The position numbers and the translations under genes are program-made. A DNA stretch of 39,437 nucleotides from CAVVVS01 sp963751355 (lineage in GTDB: Bacteria; Bacteroidota; Ignavibacteria; Ignavibacteriales; Ignavibacteriaceae): positions 1-39,437 of the forward strand of contig CAVVVS010000139.1 in assembly GCA_963751355.1 (NCBI GenBank), written 5' to 3'. The first letter of the stretch is position 1; each line of letters opens with the position of its first letter. Of this stretch, positions 7,522 through 17,032 are shown piece after piece. The notes under the pieces are model-generated. The model worked only from the letters and a program-made list of their open reading frames with translations. It was not told the DNA's origin and made no database searches.

Positions 7522-10245
7522 TCATTGATTCGTATTACTTTTTAAACGTAATTTTATTGTCTCGATGGCATTATGTCCGATGTTCAAAGTCAAAGAATTA
7601 TTATCGTGAATTCCTATTTCCTTTTCATTTTCTTCGATCATATTTGTTTTCCATGCTTTTTCAATGGTTAACGGCAGTTTAATAGTAATTTCAGTATCCT
7701 TTCCATCCATCTCGCAGAGTCGTATAATATAATTATCATCATCGTCTGCCTTTTTCATTGTTGTAATAACAATGTTATCGGCATTTAAGCTTGCAAAGCT
7801 CCGGCTTTCGGGTAAACCATCTTTTCTTTTCTGCACGTTTACAACAATCGGTATTAAAGACTGATTTTGCTGTTTACCCTTTTGCACATTATTCTTCCAA
7901 TCTCCTTTAAAAGACGTAAAACAAAATTGGTATGAATGATTTCCCGGCTGTAAATAATAATTCCCCTGAGAATTACAACTTTTACGACTTGCTAATAGGA
8001 TTGGCTGCAAGACAGTATTAATATCCGTACTGTCGGTTGGATCTATCCAATCAAATACAGCGACGGAACTCTCTATACTAACAGAAACATTATCTTTACT
8101 TGAACCGAACCAATCTTGTACTTCACGCGGATGTATTTTGCTGCATTCAATAGAATAATCATATGATTTATAAGAATATCCTGCCGAACCTTTCATTTCG
8201 CTTTTTCCCACTTGTACTACACCCATGGGTACTTCATAAGCAATTTCCGAATGAACTTGATTAAGCGGAAAAGCCATACGATACTCACGGTACCGTTCGC
8301 CGGAAAATCCTAGGATATTTGTTTTAAAATCAATCTCTTTTAAATCATCGTACAGAGTAACTGTTTCATTGATAATCCCGTATTTTGTTTGTTGAGTAAA
8401 TGTCCATGATTTTCTTACAGATCCGTATTCGGAACAATTCCATTGAGGATGATATTGATTTACCCTTTCGAAACCATTCATAGATACTGGCTGTACATTA
8501 GTAAATTCACCGGCACCATTTCCAATAGATTCTAATTGAAATATTTCTCCTCCCAACAGTTTATTAGTTTGAAGAAGTTCTTTTTTTAGTTGTTTGTCAT
8601 ATATACTCTTTAAACCACCGTAACCAAATTGAATCTTATAGAACTTATTTTCATAAGTATTTGAATTGGCAACGGCATTGACAGCAGACGGATTAGTTGG
8701 TTTTACAGGTACTCCATGTTCGTTTAGTTCACCAACAAACGGTACAAGATAATATGTTTTATAACCTATTGAAGGAACATTTTCTGCTACAAATACAAGG
8801 GTTATAAACTCATCCGATTTTTTAGTAGGCTTAGATTTTATCAATTGGCTTGGGACTTCCTTGCCTGTAACGGCATCAATAATTTTATATGATACAGTAT
8901 CTTGCCCATATACATTTACACTTAATTCTACCTTATCTGTTCTCTCCCACGAAAGAGGATTGAAAACTACAATAGCCTTACCTATTTTATTAAAACCGAT
9001 GTGTTGTGAAATTGAAAATAAACTTTGTTTAAGTATTTTATCAGCTGTTTTATATGCACTTTCAAATTTATTTCTAAATGTTAAATCGGTCATTGCTCCA
9101 CATTTTCCGCCCCATCCGTGATCGGGATAAATAGCCTCACCCCATGCTGTTGTAAAATCATTTTGTGGATATAAAAGGGAATTTTTTTGAAGAATACTAT
9201 TAATTGAGGCAAATTTTTCTGCGGCAGTAAGGGTCCTATTAGCCTTTCTCGAAGCTGTTAAAGCGTGTTCATGAGAAGGTCCGTGTATATAAAGCCACAT
9301 GTTAGGACGTTCACCAACTACTTGGTCGTACTTAGAAATCGGCGTATCGAACTTTTGAAAAGAGGAGGAAGCCGTTGAATAATTCATAATTGGTAAATTC
9401 TCCTCTCCTGCCATTTTATTCCATTTACTAATCAGGTCAGTATATTCATGTGGTTGAAACCAATCTGAGGAAATGAGAAAAGGTATAGCCGGATTTAACT
9501 TATTTGTTTTAAAGAGAACGTTCCAAGAATTAAGATAATTAATAATCGCCTGGATTTGTCCCTCTTCCGTTTTAATATTAAATATATTCATCTCCGACCA
9601 ACTATATATACCGGGAGTATATGCCAAAATATTACTTCCATCAGGACTACTCCAACGATAAATTCCAGGCTCAAATCTGGATATTTCAAAATATTTCACC
9701 CCCGATTTACTTAATATTTGAGGGAACTGCATTGCAATTCCCGGCACATCTTCATTCCATGCCGTTATAAAATTACAACCGGGTAGTTTTTTTTCTAACC
9801 ACTTTTTGCCTAAGTAAAGTTCCCGTATTAGTGCTTCACCATCATACATAGATTCATAAGGCTGATTATAAGTGGCCCCCCATTCTAGTCTACCTTCTTG
9901 AGTTCGCTTTAATATTTCATCATAACGATCAGGATGCCGAGATAAATATTCTTTCAGACATAATGCATCTTCAACATCGAAACAGAAGTCAGAATTTGTT
10001 TTCATAATATTTAATACAGGCGTTATCATTTTTTCGTCACGGAATACTTCACATGCTTTTATCGAATCCATCCAGGCAATATCTTGATGGCTTGACATCA
10101 CTATATCTATGGTACCATTTTTAAAATAAGAGTGATCGGTATTCTTAGAACCGTGAGGACGATAATTGGTTTGTGCAGTAACGTAAGTGGTTTGGCATAT
10201 AAAAAAGGATATCATTAAGTAGACCATTACCTTCAAATAATTCAT
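7522..10245 (-). CDS. GH38 alpha-mannosidase-like glycoside hydrolase
   Basis: The 907-residue protein starts with a signal peptide (about 1-24, ending VTAQ). SSHQDIAWMDS at 51-61 corresponds to the GH38 metal-binding H-x-D (H53, D55). NEDVPGIAMQFPQIL at 164-178 corresponds to the nucleophile segment, making D166 the probable nucleophile and zinc ligand, and HGPSHEHAL later may supply another metal-binding His. The C-terminal half is beta-rich, as in GH38 enzymes. The spacing follows family GH38, but the motifs differ from the usual HTHWD and DxFGHS, so this is a divergent branch; members related to it may act on sugars other than alpha-mannose. AGGAGAG lies directly upstream of the ATG. With its signal peptide it should act in the periplasm or outside, next to the MFS porter that could import the product. 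Confidence 0.8.
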   Translation of the reverse strand: MNYLKVMVYLMISFFICQTTYVTAQTNYRPHGSKNTDHSYFKNGTIDIVMSSHQDIAWMDSIKACEVFRDEKMITPVLNIMKTNSDFCFDVEDALCLKEYLSRHPDRYDEILKRTQEGRLEWGATYNQPYESMYDGEALIRELYLGKKWLEKKLPGCNFITAWNEDVPGIAMQFPQILSKSGVKYFEISRFEPGIYRWSSPDGSNILAYTPGIYSWSEMNIFNIKTEEGQIQAIINYLNSWNVLFKTNKLNPAIPFLISSDWFQPHEYTDLISKWNKMAGEENLPIMNYSTASSSFQKFDTPISKYDQVVGERPNMWLYIHGPSHEHALTASRKANRTLTAAEKFASINSILQKNSLLYPQNDFTTAWGEAIYPDHGWGGKCGAMTDLTFRNKFESAYKTADKILKQSLFSISQHIGFNKIGKAIVVFNPLSWERTDKVELSVNVYGQDTVSYKIIDAVTGKEVPSQLIKSKPTKKSDEFITLVFVAENVPSIGYKTYYLVPFVGELNEHGVPVKPTNPSAVNAVANSNTYENKFYKIQFGYGGLKSIYDKQLKKELLQTNKLLGGEIFQLESIGNGAGEFTNVQPVSMNGFERVNQYHPQWNCSEYGSVRKSWTFTQQTKYGIINETVTLYDDLKEIDFKTNILGFSGERYREYRMAFPLNQVHSEIAYEVPMGVVQVGKSEMKGSAGYSYKSYDYSIECSKIHPREVQDWFGSSKDNVSVSIESSVAVFDWIDPTDSTDINTVLQPILLASRKSCNSQGNYYLQPGNHSYQFCFTSFKGDWKNNVQKGKQQNQSLIPIVVNVQKRKDGLPESRSFASLNADNIVITTMKKADDDDNYIIRLCEMDGKDTEITIKLPLTIEKAWKTNMIEENEKEIGIHDNNSLTLNIGHNAIETIKLRLKSNTNQ

Positions 10246-10508
10246 TTTCTCTCCTATTTACATAATATATTGTGTAAAAAAGGTTTTAATTTTATAGAAT
10301 AGTAACTGGGGGTATTTCCCGCATATAATTCTTGAGCAATTCATCTAGATATGTTTGAATTATACTCCTTAAATTCCACCGATTTGCTTTGTAAAATAAT
10401 ACACTTCACTACTTATGCTGTTTCTAATGATATGAAGTGATACCAAATAAAATTTATCCGAGAAAAGATTTCTCAATGCAGGCTTTAATATATATTGTAT
10501 TCTGTTTG

Positions 10509-11540
10509 TTATGCAAGCAAGTGTTTTATTATATAAAGTTCCAATTCTTCATAATCACGATTTTCTACAAAATTCTTTATCTCAACTTCATTCAGTTTTC
10601 TCACTATTTCAAGTAAAAGCATGAATATCATTTTACTATTCCTTAAGTGTTTGTAGGCATCTCCCTGTTTTTGAGTTCTCATTGCTTTAACGTCAAAACC
10701 AACGAACTCTCCGTTCGCACCGTAATTATATTTATCCAAAATCCTAACCTGATTAAATGCTCTTCTTAAATCAACGGAACCGAATGTTTTGTCTTGATCA
10801 AACTTTAGCCCGTTTTGATCATTGAGGTGTACTGTCCACAATTTATTGTGTAAAAGAGCAAAACCCATTTCGTCAGATGGATCCAGTCCAGCTAAAATTG
10901 AATGTGCACTTTCTATATTAACACCAACTCTTTCAGGAGCTTTGGTTCTGTAGGCCAGTGCAATTGCATGTCCAACCGTAGGAAAATAAGCCTGATCCAT
11001 CGGTTCATTTGGTTTAGGTTCAATACATATTCTTATTCCGGGATGATAATCCAGCATTATATTTATTGCTTCGATTATTCTTTCGACAGCTACTCTACTA
11101 TCTTTAGCTTCTCGAATAATAGTTCCTTCCCGTGCAAGCCACAAAACTATTAAATTTGTTTCCAGGGCATCGGCTATATCAATTGCTCTTTTACTCCGTT
11201 CAATTGCATAATTACGGAATGATTTATCGTTTGAAGTATAAGCACCGTCAATGGTTCTGGGATCTTCCCAAAGTCGCGGTGCGACAAATTCTGCAATTAA
11301 GCCGTTATCTTTCAGCAGCTTACCCAAATTTTTTGCTTCCAGGATTACTTCTTTTTCTGTTAAATTATTAATATTAGGTACTGCATCGTCATCATGTAAT
11401 TGGACTCCGTCAAATTCCAATTCCTTTAATAATTCTAGCTTTTTATTAAACGGAATTGTGTCTCTTACGTTTGGACCGAATACATCAGCTCCTTCGTGAA
11501 TATTCCATGGACCAGCAGTAAATCGATATGTACCGGGCAT
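10509..11540 (-). CDS. Xylose isomerase family sugar isomerase
   Basis: The TIM-barrel protein carries the catalytic layout of xylose isomerase: GVQLHDDDAVP near the N terminus (catalytic His-Asp pair), CIEPKPNEPM and NIESAH (metal-binding Glu and substrate-contacting His), HLNDQNG-LKFDQD (metal-site Asp residues) and GFDVKA near the end. It would interconvert an aldose and ketose such as xylose/xylulose or glucose/fructose in the cytoplasm. At 343 residues it is shorter than typical XylA (about 390-440), which suits the short form common in this part of the bacteria. I chose the ATG at 11540 (MPGTYRF) because AAGGAG lies seven bases upstream; an upstream ATG at 11564 would overlap the kinase gene. 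The Shine-Dalgarno overlaps the kinase stop codon, so the pair is probably coupled. Confidence 0.87.
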   Translation of the reverse strand: MPGTYRFTAGPWNIHEGADVFGPNVRDTIPFNKKLELLKELEFDGVQLHDDDAVPNINNLTEKEVILEAKNLGKLLKDNGLIAEFVAPRLWEDPRTIDGAYTSNDKSFRNYAIERSKRAIDIADALETNLIVLWLAREGTIIREAKDSRVAVERIIEAINIMLDYHPGIRICIEPKPNEPMDQAYFPTVGHAIALAYRTKAPERVGVNIESAHSILAGLDPSDEMGFALLHNKLWTVHLNDQNGLKFDQDKTFGSVDLRRAFNQVRILDKYNYGANGEFVGFDVKAMRTQKQGDAYKHLRNSKMIFMLLLEIVRKLNEVEIKNFVENRDYEELELYIIKHLLA

Positions 11541-11546
11541 ATTTAT

Positions 11547-11552
11547 CTCCTT
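11547..11552 (-). promoter_or_regulatory. Shine-Dalgarno that sets the xylose isomerase start
   Basis: The minus strand reads AAGGAG and its first bases are part of the TAA stop of the PfkB kinase gene (11551-11553). Spacing to the ATG at 11540 is six bases. It supports the 11540 start over the upstream ATG at 11564 and implies translational coupling of the two genes. Confidence 0.75.
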
Positions 11553-12612
11553 AATTTTTATCAACAGTAACTTTGTTAAGTTCAGCAGTTATCATAAACT
11601 TCTTCAACTCCTTAAGGGATACAATCCCATCTGTACACGTAGGACTTTTTAAACTAAATCTTGCATTGGCATTGGCAATCTTGATACATTTTTCTAAAGG
11701 TAATTCTTCGTGTATACCATAAAGCATCCCCGCACAGAAAGAATCCCCCGCGCCGTTCGTTCCTTTTATCTCATTTTTTTCAATTTTATACGATGGCAGA
11801 AAATATCTATCGCCTGATTTATTGGCCGCAAAACCACCTTCCGGGAAATGAATAGCAACAATATTTTTAACACCATACTTAAACAATAAGTCTACTATTA
11901 GGTTTAATGAATTAATATTTATTTTATTTTTGTTTTTTCGAATTGTAACACCTGTAATTTTTGCAGCTTCTATTTCGTTAATTATAAGATAATTTATGTA
12001 GGGTAAACATGGCTTAACAATATTTTTATAACGTTTCGAATCCTCGGAGATCAAATCAACCGAGGTCTTATAACCTTTTCTTTGTAGTGAAGTCAATACT
12101 TTCTCTGCAACTACTTCATTCCGAGAATCTTTTTTGTCCAGTTTTTCTAATAACAATAAATAAGCAAGGTGAAAGATTTTTGCATTTGTACTGACGTTTT
12201 TGAAATGATGATAATCCAACAAACCATTTGAACCGCGGTAATGGAAAAAAGTCCGTTGCCCGGAATTATCCACGCTGTATACATCTGTATAGGAAGTCGG
12301 CAATTTGGAATTCACAAAAACATTTGATGTATCAATTCTTTTTTCTTTTAAATAACGCAATATATATTTACCGTGCTCATCATTTCCCAGAACAGCTGTA
12401 GCAAATAATGGAAATTTGACTTTTAATTTTGCCAAATTTGTTAATACATTAAACGGTCCACCGCCCGTTCCAATTGTCTCGCTTATTATATTGGCAAGCA
12501 TGCCTTCATTCGGATAATTATCGATTATTTTAATAAGATCGACCAGGAAATTTCCCGCAGCATGAATTCCAAATCTTTTTATTACTTTGGTAACTTTTTC
12601 ATTCCTTCTCAA
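11551..12612 (-). CDS. PfkB family carbohydrate kinase
   Basis: The protein shows both PfkB/ribokinase signatures: GGGPFNVLTNLAKL near the N terminus, which binds the sugar, and GTNGAGDSFCAGML near the C terminus, which holds the catalytic Asp and anion hole. Length, about 353 residues, fits the family. It would phosphorylate a sugar with ATP in the cytoplasm; fructose, a ketose or a sugar acid are all possible. The start is not obvious: GTG at 12621 lacks a Shine-Dalgarno, while TTG at 12612 has AAGGTGG five bases upstream, so TTG is preferred. The gene sits directly ahead of the xylose isomerase-like gene, suggesting that kinase and isomerase act in one short route. No aldolase for the product is visible. 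Confidence 0.85.
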   Translation of the reverse strand: MRRNEKVTKVIKRFGIHAAGNFLVDLIKIIDNYPNEGMLANIISETIGTGGGPFNVLTNLAKLKVKFPLFATAVLGNDEHGKYILRYLKEKRIDTSNVFVNSKLPTSYTDVYSVDNSGQRTFFHYRGSNGLLDYHHFKNVSTNAKIFHLAYLLLLEKLDKKDSRNEVVAEKVLTSLQRKGYKTSVDLISEDSKRYKNIVKPCLPYINYLIINEIEAAKITGVTIRKNKNKININSLNLIVDLLFKYGVKNIVAIHFPEGGFAANKSGDRYFLPSYKIEKNEIKGTNGAGDSFCAGMLYGIHEELPLEKCIKIANANARFSLKSPTCTDGIVSLKELKKFMITAELNKVTVDKN

Positions 12613-12837
12613 AAATTCCACCTTTTTTTATTTAAACTGCAGAAATACTTTTATATCTTATTATAATATTACTAATAGAAAATTGTTTTATTTTCACTAA
12701 GTTAAATCATCAATATTTTTTATGATAACAGAAATTTAGCAAACGTATCACCGCAATATTAATTCCATACATTGATTTGTTTGTGACAAACTAGAGAGAG
12801 AACTTATTTATGTGATTGAGAAATTTGGCTGATATGA

Positions 12838-14349
12838 TTAAAAATCCCTCGTAAAATGGTGACCCGGCACCAATTTGTTTTCCCATTTATCTCGCAAGAT
12901 ATACTCGTGTTCTGCAATAACATCAGTATATCTTTTATCTTCCGTTAGATTATTCATTTCCCATGGATCATTTTCTAAATCAAAAAGTAATTTAACCGGT
13001 TCTTTTTGAAAACGCTCACCTTCTCCTTGTATAAATTCCGATGCAGAGCCTTTTTTTGTTAAAAATACGGACTCAAGAGTTTTTCTATTTTGAATTTGTG
13101 ATTTTTTATACGCCATAATATATTTATACTGATTTGTGCGAATTATGCGTCCGGTCTCTTGGAGTTCTATGTAAACATTACTTCTCCATTTTTTCATCTT
13201 TTTCCCCTCAAGAATTGGACGAAGGCTTTTTCCTCTTACATTAGGTGGAGTTTCAATTTCCGCATAATCACATATTGTACTAATCAAGTCCATACCACAA
13301 ATAAAATGTTCCGAATCAACTACATTACTCATAATACCGAACTTAGGGCCATAAACAATAAAAGGAACTTTAACCGAAGATTGATATGGATGCCATTTCC
13401 CAACTCTTCGATGTCTGCCCAATCCTTCTCCGTGGTCGGATGTAAATATTATAATTGTATCATCACCTCTTGCTTTGACCGCATCTAACAAACGACCTAC
13501 ACTTCTGTCTAAAAGCTCAACTAAATGATCGTAATCATAAATATAATTTCTCCAGACTAGATCACTAAACATATTCTGCGGCATCTTTTTAAAGTCCCAA
13601 ATTTCTTTGAAAGAGTAATTCTGATTTGGGGGTAGAACAGGTAATTTGTTATCAAAATTAAAAAAATCTGTATCGCGGAGGCGACCTGAAAAAGGAGGCG
13701 CCCAATAACCAATATCATGTGGATTCATAAAACCGGCAACAATCAGAAAAGGATTCGGTTTAGAATAATTTCGAATATAAGCCTCTACAGCACCGCAAAC
13801 ACCATAGTCCATTTGCTGCCCGAAATCTCCGGGTCCGTTTGGAAGTGTTTCAAAGCCCGGAGCTATTCTCGGTCCGTCAACATCCGGTACATTCCATTGA
13901 CCACCGGCATGCCATTTGCCGCAATACACTCGATCATATGTTGTATGTTCCTCTAACCATTGACCAATATTTACAACATTTTGATCTATTCCGATGTTAT
14001 TATGTATTACTCCTGTCTCGGAACTATAACGTCCTGTTAAAAATGATGAACGAGCAGGACTACAAATAGGATTAGCCGAGTAAGATTCAAGAAAAGATAT
14101 TCCGTTTTCTACTAATCTGTCTATATTTGGTGTTTCGACCCAATGGCATGCGTAGGCAGGATGATTAAAATAATTTTTATACTTACTAATTGCATCTATA
14201 ACCATCTGATCACAAATTATCAGTAAAAAATTAGGTTTCTTTTTCGAATCGTTTATAGATGAAATTGTTAACTTATTAAATGGTAATAATAAAGTGCCCG
14301 TAGCTGCTGCAGAAGTCTTTATAAAATCACGACGATTTATTTTTGACAT
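12838..14349 (-). CDS. Sulfatase (formylglycine-dependent), Tat-exported
   Basis: The 503-residue protein begins MSKINRRDFIKTSAAATG, a twin-arginine signal. The active-site signature C96-S-P-A-R100 (CSPARSSFLTGR) fits the C-x-P/A-x-R consensus read by the maturase that turns the Cys into formylglycine. Other sulfatase landmarks are LLIICDQM near the start (metal site), GKWHAGG, and FTSDHGEGLGRH followed by GKWHPYQSSVKVP. It should hydrolyse sulfate esters, here most likely on a sugar. AAGGTGA lies eight bases upstream of the ATG. A 27-base gap separates it from the upstream 283-residue gene, suggesting co-transcription. The specific sulfate position and sugar cannot be read from the sequence. 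Confidence 0.93.
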   Translation of the reverse strand: MSKINRRDFIKTSAAATGTLLLPFNKLTISSINDSKKKPNFLLIICDQMVIDAISKYKNYFNHPAYACHWVETPNIDRLVENGISFLESYSANPICSPARSSFLTGRYSSETGVIHNNIGIDQNVVNIGQWLEEHTTYDRVYCGKWHAGGQWNVPDVDGPRIAPGFETLPNGPGDFGQQMDYGVCGAVEAYIRNYSKPNPFLIVAGFMNPHDIGYWAPPFSGRLRDTDFFNFDNKLPVLPPNQNYSFKEIWDFKKMPQNMFSDLVWRNYIYDYDHLVELLDRSVGRLLDAVKARGDDTIIIFTSDHGEGLGRHRRVGKWHPYQSSVKVPFIVYGPKFGIMSNVVDSEHFICGMDLISTICDYAEIETPPNVRGKSLRPILEGKKMKKWRSNVYIELQETGRIIRTNQYKYIMAYKKSQIQNRKTLESVFLTKKGSASEFIQGEGERFQKEPVKLLFDLENDPWEMNNLTEDKRYTDVIAEHEYILRDKWENKLVPGHHFTRDF

Positions 14350-14376
14350 AATGATATCACCTTCAATATGTTACAA

Positions 14377-15228
14377 TCAATTTTTATAAGTAAAACGGGA
14401 AAACAATTTTTCTCCGTTTTCCTCGGTTAAAATTAAAAGCTGCATCCCCGATATATAGAAAAGGAGTCGCCCGGTTTTATCTACCCATAAAGTTGCAGGC
14501 TGGGTACCGATTCCCAAATGTTCAAAACATTTTACTTCACTCAAGCCATTAGCTGTTTCAACTTGTACACTTTCACGAAAACGAAAAATTTGATTGTCGC
14601 TTATTGAATCATATTCATCAATAAGTGTAAAATTAATTGATTTTTTCCCTGAGCCGGACATCTGCTGGGCTGCAGCCAGCAAACACCATTTACATGTATA
14701 ATTTTCGGAAAGGTTTAATTGAGAAGTTTCATGGTTACACCTAATAAATAATTTTTTATCTTTTACAACAAACTCCTTATTGAGGCCACTATAAAGATAA
14801 GGGCTGTCATTAATTTTCTTTGATACTTTTGAATTATAATACCATGATTTGGGAGTTGATAGTTCATCAGTATAACAATTTAAATGGGCATTAACAGTAT
14901 AATAAAATTGACGATCTAAAATGTGGTTCTTATATTTTTTATCTATTTCCAGACTTAACATTTCCCAACTATCACGAACACCGGTAATACTTAGCTCCGC
15001 CATTTCGCCAGATAATTTCTTTCTTTTTATTTTCAAATAACTTTTTGCTTCACTGTATCTCGGATCTTCAAGTGAACCGTTTTGAATAATTACAGTATCC
15101 AGATCCAAATATTTATGTTCCCAATCGATATAAGGGTTAAAAGGTTTGTTGGAAATTGAATAACTTTTAAAAAGTTTTGAAATCAAAGAATACTTATCAT
15201 GTATGTCATGCATATTTGAAATTGTCAT
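14377..15228 (-). CDS. Unrecognised 283-residue protein between sulfatase genes
   Basis: I do not recognise this protein. It has no signal peptide and no membrane segment. It is rich in aromatic and charged residues, and its C-terminal third looks beta-rich (FRFRESVQVE, KCFEHLGIGTQPATLWVD, GRLLFYISGMQLLILT). Visible features are a CKWC pair at 179-182 with another Cys at 164 (RCNHET) and at 234 (VKCFEHLG), a possible metal or redox site. Codon-scale features are coding-like: a clean ATG with GAGGA upstream and an open frame of 852 bases. It sits between an intact sulfatase and a broken one, in tight spacing (27 and 65 bases), so a role in handling the same sulfated substrate is likely but unproven. 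Confidence 0.7.
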   Translation of the reverse strand: MTISNMHDIHDKYSLISKLFKSYSISNKPFNPYIDWEHKYLDLDTVIIQNGSLEDPRYSEAKSYLKIKRKKLSGEMAELSITGVRDSWEMLSLEIDKKYKNHILDRQFYYTVNAHLNCYTDELSTPKSWYYNSKVSKKINDSPYLYSGLNKEFVVKDKKLFIRCNHETSQLNLSENYTCKWCLLAAAQQMSGSGKKSINFTLIDEYDSISDNQIFRFRESVQVETANGLSEVKCFEHLGIGTQPATLWVDKTGRLLFYISGMQLLILTEENGEKLFSRFTYKN

Positions 15229-15293
15229 ATTTTCCTCAACTAATTTTGGAACATCTATTTCGAATGTTATAAAATCTTTAATTTAATCTCCAC

Positions 15294-16894
15294 TTAATTA
15301 TTAGATTTATAATAATTTTTAATAACATCTATTGGGCGTCCTTTAAATCCCTGCTCTTGAGTATCTTCCGGAAAGTGTCCGTCAGGATAACTGTAAAGGT
15401 GATTTAATTCTTCTAATGAAAGTTTAGAGCCCGGATCATCAAAGTGATTAAGCCACTTTCTTGTTAGCCTTTCCATCTCACGCTGAAGTGAAACGGCACC
15501 TTTTTTCCCATAAAGATTATTAAGTTGATAAGGATCGTCAGTCCTGTCATAAAGAACCTGAACAGGAATATTTTTCATTAATACTTTACTGCCATCTCCC
15601 TTTACTAATTGTCTTACAAGACCAAAAGCGTAATGAATTGACGTGTATACACACCCCGCCACGAGGGATGAAAGAAAAATAAAGGCACCGAATCAACTGT
15701 ATCTTCTCTACCATTTAATATTGCCGATGAAAGATCATTCCCCTGCACGCTTCCGGGAATATTTAATCCTAAAAGACCAAGAATGGTCGGCATTAGATCC
15801 ATCGGATTAATCAATAATTGGCTTGACATATTCTTTGGAAGATGATTGGGAAATCGCATCAGGAACGGTACTCTTGTTGATATATCTTCAGGGTGATTTT
15901 TTGTGATTGTATAATCATATGAATGTAAATTAGCCCCATGATCTGCAGTAAATACTACTATTGTATCATCTTCAAGACCCTTCTTACGAAGTTTTTCCAT
16001 TAACCATCCGAAAGCAGTATCAACACCGCTTATCATACCGTAATAACCCTGATAGGCTCTGCGAACAGCTGGACTATCTTTCACATTGGGACGCAAATGT
16101 ATTTTGGTTGGATCATAAAGATTCATCAATTCGGGTATGGTATCATATTGATATACCAGAGAATCAGGATGAATTCCCCAATCGTGCGGCGGATGCCAGG
16201 AAATAAACAATGCAAAAGGTTCTTCGGATTTCGGCGAACAGCTATCAAGAAATTCCAGCGCCTGATTTGTTTGTCCGTATACCTCCCATTCATCAAAGAA
16301 TACTTTCTTACCCTCACTGTTCCAAAAGAAGCACTTGCCAGGTCTAAAATCAACATGGCAATTATCAGAAAGAAATACTCCATCAAATCCATACCGCATT
16401 TTACCGGGAGGTATCGGACGATTACGGTCCACTCCGAGTAAATGCCATTTTCCGATATATCCCATTTTGTACCCGGCGTCTCGCAAAACGTGGCCGAAAT
16501 ATTTACCGTTATTTGCTAAAAGCGGAACATCATTCTATATTGCACCATTATACAGGCTATACTGTCCGCTCATCAACATTCCTCTATAAGCAGTGCATAC
16601 AGGAGCTGCTGAGATACACTGCTCAAATTTCACTCCTTCTTTTGCAAAATTATCTAAATTAGGTGTAAGAAGATCATTATTGCCGTAACAACCAACCATA
16701 TCTCTTGAATGTTGATTTGAAAAGATAAATAGAAGATTAGGCTTTTTCTTTTTATTTAATTGTCGAGCAAATAACTCATTCGTTTTTATACCAGGAATGG
16801 GTATCATTGATGTTAATGCAGCAGCACCTGTTAATTGACAAAATTGTCTTCTTGTTATTGACTTTCTTTCCTTTTTCTTCACGAATTTATCCAT
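15294..16894 (-). pseudogene. Broken sulfatase gene (amber codon plus frameshift)
   Basis: Three fragments together make one sulfatase of about 530 residues. The first (16535-16894) has a twin-arginine signal (ITRRQFCQLTGAAA), the metal-site start PNLLFIFSNQH and the active-site motif CTAYR within VCTAYRGMLMSGQY, which fits C-x-A-x-R. It ends at a TAG (16535-16537) after NGAI. Reading on in the same frame gives NDVPLLANNG and then LRDAGYKMGYIGKWH, exactly the sulfatase continuation, so the TAG is a point nonsense change, perhaps from CAG. A second lesion lies at about 15620-15665: after FFFHPSWRGVYTRQ the frame must shift by one base to regain YAFGLVRQL. The C-terminal part then runs to 15294 (YDRTDDPYQLNNL). 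Two lesions argue for real decay. A sequencing error could explain either, but less likely both. Confidence 0.88.
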
Positions 16895-17032
16895 AAGATT
16901 ATTCGGGAAACACTTATATAATAACTAATGCTATACTTATAATAAGTAACTTCAATCAAATACTTATTTATGTAAACTTATATTCAAACAATTGTGATTG
17001 ATCTGCAATTTAATAATAAAGGGAAAATCAAT

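Noticed and set aside
10402..10439. CACTTCA/TGAAGTG inverted repeat between the GH38 and xylose isomerase genes
   Set aside because: The loop is about 24 bases and the arms are short; no T-tract follows.
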